A stretch of 64,000 bases of DNA from Methanoregulaceae archaeon UXB-2016. Its GTDB lineage: Archaea > Halobacteriota > Methanomicrobia > Methanomicrobiales > Methanospirillaceae. Shown here piece by piece: positions 59,714 through 64,000 of this stretch. Numbering within the stretch: the first letter of the stretch is position 1; the number at the start of each line of letters is the position of its first letter. The position numbers were made by a program, and so were the translations under genes. The notes beneath the pieces were generated by a model, which saw nothing but the letters and a program-made list of their open reading frames with translations, searched no databases and was not told where the DNA came from. The DNA lies in the NCBI GenBank assembly GCA_004332335.1, contig SISS01000029.1:86941-150940 (forward strand), read 5' to 3'.

Positions 59714-60931
59714 TCAGGAGTGTTCGGCCGAGCTGCCCCACTTCTGGAGCGCCTGGGCGAGCTCATAGTGGTCCTTCGCGTACTCCTCGGCCGACACTCC
59801 CTCCATGAAGGCGTCGGCGGCCTGGCGCATGGCGCGGGCTCCGGCAGCCGTGCCCCCGGGGTGACCGTGGATCCCGCCGCCGGCCTGGAGCACGATGTCG
59901 GTCCCGAGCGCCGCGAGCTCGGCGGCCACCTTGCCGGGATGCAGTCCGCCCGACGAGACCGGGAAGACCGACTTGAGCCCGTAGCACCGGCAGAGCAGGG
60001 CCTCGTTGTCGCCGCGGATCTCGGCGATCGGGACGTGTCCCATCTTGCCCGAGGCCGTGCCCGTGTGGAGCTGGTCGCCGCCGACCATCCGGACGAGCCG
60101 GGCAAAGGGGCGCATCGCGATCCCGTGCTCGGGGTTCCGGGTCATGGCTCCGTGCATAGTCCGGTGGATGTGGAGGGGGACCTTGACCGAGGGATCCTCG
60201 GCCAGGGCCCGGACCGCGTCGAAGCCCGCGGTCAGCACATCGATCATCAGCATGTTCGCGCCGTTGTCGAGCGCAGTCTGGGCCCGCTCAAGGATCCGGT
60301 CGGCCCGGGTCGAGACGTTGACCGCATAGAGGACGTGCCGGCCGGTCTCGGACTTCGCCTCGTCGAGCCGGCTCATCACCTCGTTCACGCGCTCGGGAAG
60401 CGGGCAGAAGGCCTGGCTGGTCAGGGTCTCGTCGTCCTTGATCAGGTCGACGCCCCCGATCGCGGCCTCGTAGGCGACTGCGGCCGTATCCTTCGGCGTC
60501 AGGCCGACCTTGGGCTTGATGATCGTGCCGACATGGGGGCGCTTCGTGGTCCCGACGAGCCTCCGGACCCCCTCCATGCCGAACTTCGGCCCGGGGAAAG
60601 GCGCCACCAGGACGTCGGGAAACTCGACGTCGAGGAGACGGACCGAGTCAAGCCGTCCGAGCCCGAAGAGGTTCCCCGCAAAGACCGAGAGGTACTGGGG
60701 GATGTTTCCCGGCTCGAAGATCTCCGCCGGGTAACGGATCCGGGTCAGGTACCCGTTTCCCTGGGGCTCGACCGAGTCGACGATCCCGTCGAGGCGCCGA
60801 ACGTACTCGGTCGTGGTCGAGATGTCGGTCCAGGTCCCCGTCGTCTCCTCATCGGCGAGGGCCTGGGCCGCGTGCTCGGGCGTGGTATCGGCCCGCGGCC
60901 GATAATAGTAGGTTGCGATCAGGTCAGCCAT
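59714..60931 (-). CDS. rbcL: Form III ribulose-1,5-bisphosphate carboxylase
   Basis: A 405-residue large subunit of archaeal form III type. Catalytic lysine loop GTIIKPKVGLTPKD near 140, carbamylated-lysine motif GGVDLIKDDETL near 170, loop 6 HTGTASGKMGHV near 298, and GGIHGHPGGTAAGA near 370. No small subunit exists for this form. Together with ribose-1,5-bisphosphate isomerase (61928-62896) it consumes the ribose of AMP in nucleotide salvage, or may take part in the reductive hexulose-phosphate route seen in some Methanomicrobiales. Confidence 0.95.
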   Translation of the reverse strand: MADLIATYYYRPRADTTPEHAAQALADEETTGTWTDISTTTEYVRRLDGIVDSVEPQGNGYLTRIRYPAEIFEPGNIPQYLSVFAGNLFGLGRLDSVRLLDVEFPDVLVAPFPGPKFGMEGVRRLVGTTKRPHVGTIIKPKVGLTPKDTAAVAYEAAIGGVDLIKDDETLTSQAFCPLPERVNEVMSRLDEAKSETGRHVLYAVNVSTRADRILERAQTALDNGANMLMIDVLTAGFDAVRALAEDPSVKVPLHIHRTMHGAMTRNPEHGIAMRPFARLVRMVGGDQLHTGTASGKMGHVPIAEIRGDNEALLCRCYGLKSVFPVSSGGLHPGKVAAELAALGTDIVLQAGGGIHGHPGGTAAGARAMRQAADAFMEGVSAEEYAKDHYELAQALQKWGSSAEHS

Positions 60932-61031
60932 GGTCTGTCGTTCTATGGCCTGAGCAGGGTATATGCCTTTTGATCAGCCCTCATTGTGTCACGACGCTAC
61001 ATTCATCTCGTCACACGGGACAGTGACTGTC

Positions 61032-61931
61032 ATGGACGCAACATCGACCTGCTGGCGGGACCGGGTCCGGGTCACGACCCGGTCCATCGAGGATCTCACC
61101 GTGGATCTGCTGGTCTCTCCGGGTCCCCAGGAAGGGCTCTGGGAGCTGCAGGCCGAGCACGAGGTCGATGGCACCCACACTCGAGCCGGGAAGACGATCT
61201 CGCTCTGCTGCGCCCGTCCTCCCCTCGGCGGGGCCGATACGGCCTGCTGTGCATTCGACTGGTACGGCGTCGCCCTCGACGTGGCCGTGGCCCACGGAGC
61301 CACGACCGTCGCGGTGCCGGCGCTCACGCACCCCGATGGCGATACCGAGGTCCCCTTCGCGGCCGTCGCGGCGATCTGCCTCGGGCTCGAACACCAGCCC
61401 GGACTCGGATATGTCTGGATTGCCTGCGCCGAGGAGGCGACGGCGGCCCGATGGCGCGCCGCGCTCTTTGAGGAGGAGCCGTACCACCCCCTTCCCGGAA
61501 TGGCCGCCGAGGTGATGCGGCGGTACGGCACCGAGTCGCCGCTCTCCGGGATCCCGGAGCGGGCCTATCATACCCGCACCTCCGGGTCGTTCTCCTCCGG
61601 CTCGTCCGAGGTCCACTATCAGTTCGGGGCGGAGGACGGCGAGGAGTACCTCGAACTCTGCGACACCCGCGAGGCACCCTCCCGCGTTCTGCACCTCCGT
61701 CTCGACGCGGACGGCGCCCTTCTCGAGTTCGAGGGGCTCATCTCTCTCAGGCCCGGCCTCAGCCTGACGCTCTCTCCCTCTCCCGATCGCGGGGGCGTGA
61801 TCCGGTGGTGCCAAGCCGAGCTGCCGGCGTCCGGGCCGGTCGTGCCAGTCCGGGACTGCCCCTCGCTCTGCGAGCTCGAGGCGGGCTGCGCGCTCCCGAT
61901 CATCGAGGGCCGGGGCGCGGAGGGACGTTAG
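61032..61931 (+). CDS. Uncharacterised protein with a macro-like segment
   Basis: A 299-residue protein, start at the ATG at 61032. The part around residues 75-145 (ALDVAVAHGATTVAVPALTH, then PFAAVAAICLGLEH, then YVWIACAEEATAARW) follows the pattern of the C-terminal half of macro domains (helix, strand ending in Phe/Val-Pro-Ala, helix, strand). The N-terminal ADP-ribose-binding half is not evident. The remaining residues 170-299 are beta-rich and unknown. It lies between rbcL and the isomerase on the opposite strand. The fold is inferred, not confirmed. Confidence 0.6.
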   Translation: MDATSTCWRDRVRVTTRSIEDLTVDLLVSPGPQEGLWELQAEHEVDGTHTRAGKTISLCCARPPLGGADTACCAFDWYGVALDVAVAHGATTVAVPALTHPDGDTEVPFAAVAAICLGLEHQPGLGYVWIACAEEATAARWRAALFEEEPYHPLPGMAAEVMRRYGTESPLSGIPERAYHTRTSGSFSSGSSEVHYQFGAEDGEEYLELCDTREAPSRVLHLRLDADGALLEFEGLISLRPGLSLTLSPSPDRGGVIRWCQAELPASGPVVPVRDCPSLCELEAGCALPIIEGRGAEGR

Positions 61932-62896
61932 GGTCCGGTCCGGTCTCCGGCCTGATGAAACTGCTCGATCGACCAGCCCAGGTAGTCGCGGATGATCAGC
62001 CAGGCCATCGAGGGCGGGATCGCTCCCTGTTCGGTGATGATCAGGTCCACGTACTCGGCCGGGGTCACGTCGAAGGCCGGGTTTCGGACCCGGACGTGGG
62101 GAAGTGCGGCCGCGATCTCATCGGAGAGCACCTCCGACGGCGCCCGCTCCTCGATCGGGATCAGGTCGCCGAGCGTGGTGAGCGGCGCGAACTTGTAGGT
62201 CTCGGCCGCGACCACGACGTTCGTACGCGCCTCGTGGGCCGCGAGCGCGATTGGAGCCGTGCCGATCTTGTTCACGACCGCGCCGCTCACGGTGATCGCG
62301 TCGGCCCCGACGATGACGAGGTCGACCTCGTTGATGAACGACCGGACAGCCGCGTCGACGATGTAGTTCGTCCGGATCCCCTCGTCGTTCAGGCGCCGGA
62401 TCGTGACGAGGCCCTGGCCCCGTGGCCGGACCTCGGTCGCAAAGACCTCGATCGCCTTTCCCTCCCGGTGGGCCGCGATGATGCAGGCGAGGGCCGCATC
62501 GGAGTTGCAGTGGGTCATCACGACGTCTCCGTCACGGATATGCCGGGCGCCGAACTCGGCGATCCGTGCCACGGCCCCGATCGACGAGGCGACGAACGCC
62601 TGGGCTCGCTCGTGGAACGCGATCTTTGCGTCGGCGAGCGGTACATCGGCCTCCAGCGTGCGCATCACGTTCCGGACCGCGTTCGGCAGCGAGACCGCAG
62701 TCGGGCGGGTCGCGACCAGCAGGTCCGCTGCCCGCTGCATCCCGGCCCGGAACTCTTCGAGCGTCGCGGGCCGGAGCCCTCCCGCGTGGGCCTCGAGCGC
62801 CTCCACCGCGGCCCGGGCGATCCGCCCGGCCCCGCGGATCTCCATCGTGCGGATCCCCTCGGCCGTCTCTTCGAGCGTCATGTCAGCGTCAATCAT
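61928..62896 (-). CDS. Ribose-1,5-bisphosphate isomerase (eIF2B-related)
   Basis: A 322-residue protein of the eIF2B/MtnA superfamily. Landmarks are IRTMEIRGAGRIARAAVEAL near 15, VMTHCNSDAALACIIAAHRE near 135, EVFATEVRPRGQGLVTIRRL and VDLVIVGADAITVSGAVVNK. In the archaeal AMP pathway it turns ribose 1,5-bisphosphate into ribulose 1,5-bisphosphate for RuBisCO, whose gene lies about 1 kb away on the same strand. The ATG at 62896 was chosen; a TTG further up adds seven residues. AMP phosphorylase is not in the window. Confidence 0.93.
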   Translation of the reverse strand: MIDADMTLEETAEGIRTMEIRGAGRIARAAVEALEAHAGGLRPATLEEFRAGMQRAADLLVATRPTAVSLPNAVRNVMRTLEADVPLADAKIAFHERAQAFVASSIGAVARIAEFGARHIRDGDVVMTHCNSDAALACIIAAHREGKAIEVFATEVRPRGQGLVTIRRLNDEGIRTNYIVDAAVRSFINEVDLVIVGADAITVSGAVVNKIGTAPIALAAHEARTNVVVAAETYKFAPLTTLGDLIPIEERAPSEVLSDEIAAALPHVRVRNPAFDVTPAEYVDLIITEQGAIPPSMAWLIIRDYLGWSIEQFHQAGDRTGP

Positions 62897-62937
62897 TAGA
62901 TGAGAGACCGAGTACAAAGATTGTTGGTATCAGGAGA

Positions 62938-63774
62938 ATGACCAGCCTGTCGCTCGCCGTAGTCTTCGATTCGGCCGGGACCCTGCTCCGGACCTGGCGC
63001 ACGGCCAAGGACGTGCGCTCGGGCGAGATCATACCGGACGTGCAGACTACGGCCCTGACCTCGGAGTCCCGGGACCGCGTCCTGACCATGCTTCCGGTCC
63101 GGACGAGGGCGATGATGGTCCAGCCGGCAGAGACCCTTCTCTCGGTGTACCTCCTCCGGCACGGATGCGGCTTTGCCGTCTCCTGCTCGACTCGTCCGGT
63201 CTCGCCGGACGAGGTCGGGGCCGCACTCTACGGGGATGCCTGTGCCCGGTGCGGGGACATGCAGGACTGCATTCGAACCGTCTGGACCTGCTGCCGCGAC
63301 GAACCGGCCGTAGCCCTGAACGCGGGCGTGATCGTGAACCTGGGGTTTCCGGGGATCGAGTACACGGTCACGACCGGCGGCGTGCCCTTCGCGGGCGCGA
63401 TCGAGGCGGTCCAGGGCCTCGGGGCGCTCGGGATCGACGTCTACGTCGCATCGGGTGATCGGGTCGAGAAGCTCCTGCCCATGACCCGCCGGCTCGGGAT
63501 CCCCGACGCCCGGGTGCACGGGACCGCAACACCCCTGGGAAAGGCTGCGATCATTCGCCGGCTCCGGGAGGAGTACGATCGGGTGCTGATGGTCGGCGAC
63601 GGCGAGAACGATGTGGCGGCCATGCGCGAGGCCGACCTCGCGATCCTCTCTCTGCAGCAGCCGGGCGAACGGTCGCCCCTCCTCCTTGCGACCGCGGGCA
63701 GGACGATCACGGATCTCGCCGAGGTCGTCGGAATCGCGGTGGAGATGCTGGACGGCCAAACCGAACGCATATAA
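62938..63774 (+). CDS. HAD-superfamily protein with Cys-rich insertion, adjacent to atwA
   Basis: A 278-residue protein. HAD motif I appears as VVFDSAGTLLRT (Asp-x-Ala in place of Asp-x-Asp), motif II near VYVASGDRV, the motif III lysine in PLGKAAIIRRL, and motif IV VLMVGDGENDVAAM. Between residues 95 and 120 there is a cluster of cysteines (DACARCGDMQDC and WTCC) that could hold a metal or Fe-S centre. The second Asp of motif I is replaced, so ordinary phosphatase activity is doubtful. It is followed 48 bases later by atwA, suggesting a link with methyl-CoM reductase activation. Confidence 0.82.
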   Translation: MTSLSLAVVFDSAGTLLRTWRTAKDVRSGEIIPDVQTTALTSESRDRVLTMLPVRTRAMMVQPAETLLSVYLLRHGCGFAVSCSTRPVSPDEVGAALYGDACARCGDMQDCIRTVWTCCRDEPAVALNAGVIVNLGFPGIEYTVTTGGVPFAGAIEAVQGLGALGIDVYVASGDRVEKLLPMTRRLGIPDARVHGTATPLGKAAIIRRLREEYDRVLMVGDGENDVAAMREADLAILSLQQPGERSPLLLATAGRTITDLAEVVGIAVEMLDGQTERI

Positions 63775-63822
63775 AAGGTAATATCGTAGATCAGCCACAC
63801 TAACACTACAGGACGCATCACA

Positions 63823-64000
63823 ATGACCGCATTGATCACCATACAGGACCTCTCCATGGTCTTTGACGGCACCGAGGTCCTAAAAGAGATCAGTTTCGAG
63901 ATCGGCGAGGGCGAGATCATGGGGATCATCGGCCGTTCGGGGGCGGGGAAGACGGTGCTGATGCACCTGATCCGCGGGGTGGACCAGCCTCCGACGAGCG
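63823..64000 (+). CDS. atwA: Methyl-coenzyme M reductase component A2 (AtwA), 3' truncated by the window edge
   Basis: The first 59 residues of an ABC-type ATPase. MTALITIQDLSMVFDGTEVL opens the protein, Walker A is IIGRSGAGKTVLMHLIRG, and VDQPPTS follows as in component A2 of the McrA activation complex. The protein normally has two ABC domains and about 530 residues. AtwA uses ATP to drive reductive activation of Ni in methyl-CoM reductase. The gene is specific to methanogens and related archaea, which fixes the lifestyle of the source. The rest lies beyond the window. Confidence 0.88.
   Translation, partial: MTALITIQDLSMVFDGTEVLKEISFEIGEGEIMGIIGRSGAGKTVLMHLIRGVDQPPTS

Overview
The window is GC-rich DNA from a methanogenic euryarchaeon, most likely of the order Methanomicrobiales. 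The signs are the start of atwA (methyl-CoM reductase component A2) at the right edge, cofC for coenzyme F420, form III RuBisCO with ribose-1,5-bisphosphate isomerase, the proteasome-activating ATPase PAN, a DUF3821 surface protein with a PGF-type C-terminal anchor, TATA-box promoters with short or no leaders, and a complete archaeal-type ribosomal protein operon. The genus cannot be named from sequence reading alone.

Layout. 1-3.4 kb: the end of a CRISPR-associated CARF/HEPN RNase (Csx1/TM1812 type), an intact DrrAB-like ABC exporter and cofC. 3.5-9.1 kb: cell-surface genes, comprising a beta-propeller protein with a dockerin-like tail, a large cohesin-like/PEGA/PKD/CBM protein with Thr-Pro linkers, and two related lipoproteins. 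9.1-13.8 kb: NusA-like KH protein, hisE, serA, tRNA-Val, a tandem rhodanese, DUF1622 and a SagB-type oxidoreductase. 13.85-14.27 kb: a stretch without a gene but full of hairpins, preceded by a TATA box; it is either an unassigned structured RNA or a very long leader. 14.27-28.6 kb: the rpl3-to-cmk operon of 27 genes, including rnp1, secY, adkA and a DUF106/EMC3-like membrane insertase, many joined by ATGA or GTGA overlaps.

28.6-30.3 kb: a decayed MarR-ABC exporter locus (frameshifted regulator, and ATPase joined to permease by a deletion of about 0.9 kb). 30.5-37.6 kb: aIF1A, nitroreductase, DUF3821 protein, ferredoxin, dapB, dapA, rps17e, a ThiN-like protein, a PhoU regulator, tRNA-Thr and small membrane proteins. 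37.9-46.1 kb: a lactate permease, a frameshifted polyprenol/dolichol kinase-like gene, a phosphohexomutase, a MobB fusion, a DUF5806 protein and a secreted beta-helix protein with CBM and dockerin-like modules. 46.3-52.3 kb: tRNA-Arg, a multiply broken histidine kinase, a zinc metallopeptidase, a metallophosphoesterase and a PLP aminotransferase. 52.3-58.8 kb: a glutaredoxin / ferredoxin-thioredoxin reductase / Trx-like cluster, carbonic anhydrase, ilvD, a DUF126 protein, PAN, DUF5804 and AIM24-family proteins. 58.8-64 kb: dapF, RuBisCO, an uncharacterised protein with a macro-like segment, ribose-1,5-bisphosphate isomerase, a Cys-rich HAD protein and the start of atwA.

The genes mostly form core informational and biosynthetic units (translation, protein export, lysine/DAP, serine, branched-chain amino acids, nucleotide salvage through RuBisCO), mixed with surface glycoprotein-like and redox genes. 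No insertion sequence, CRISPR array or rRNA was found. Four loci carry frameshifts or stops while the ribosomal operon is clean. One of them is the essential aIF1A gene, so part of the damage may be sequencing error.
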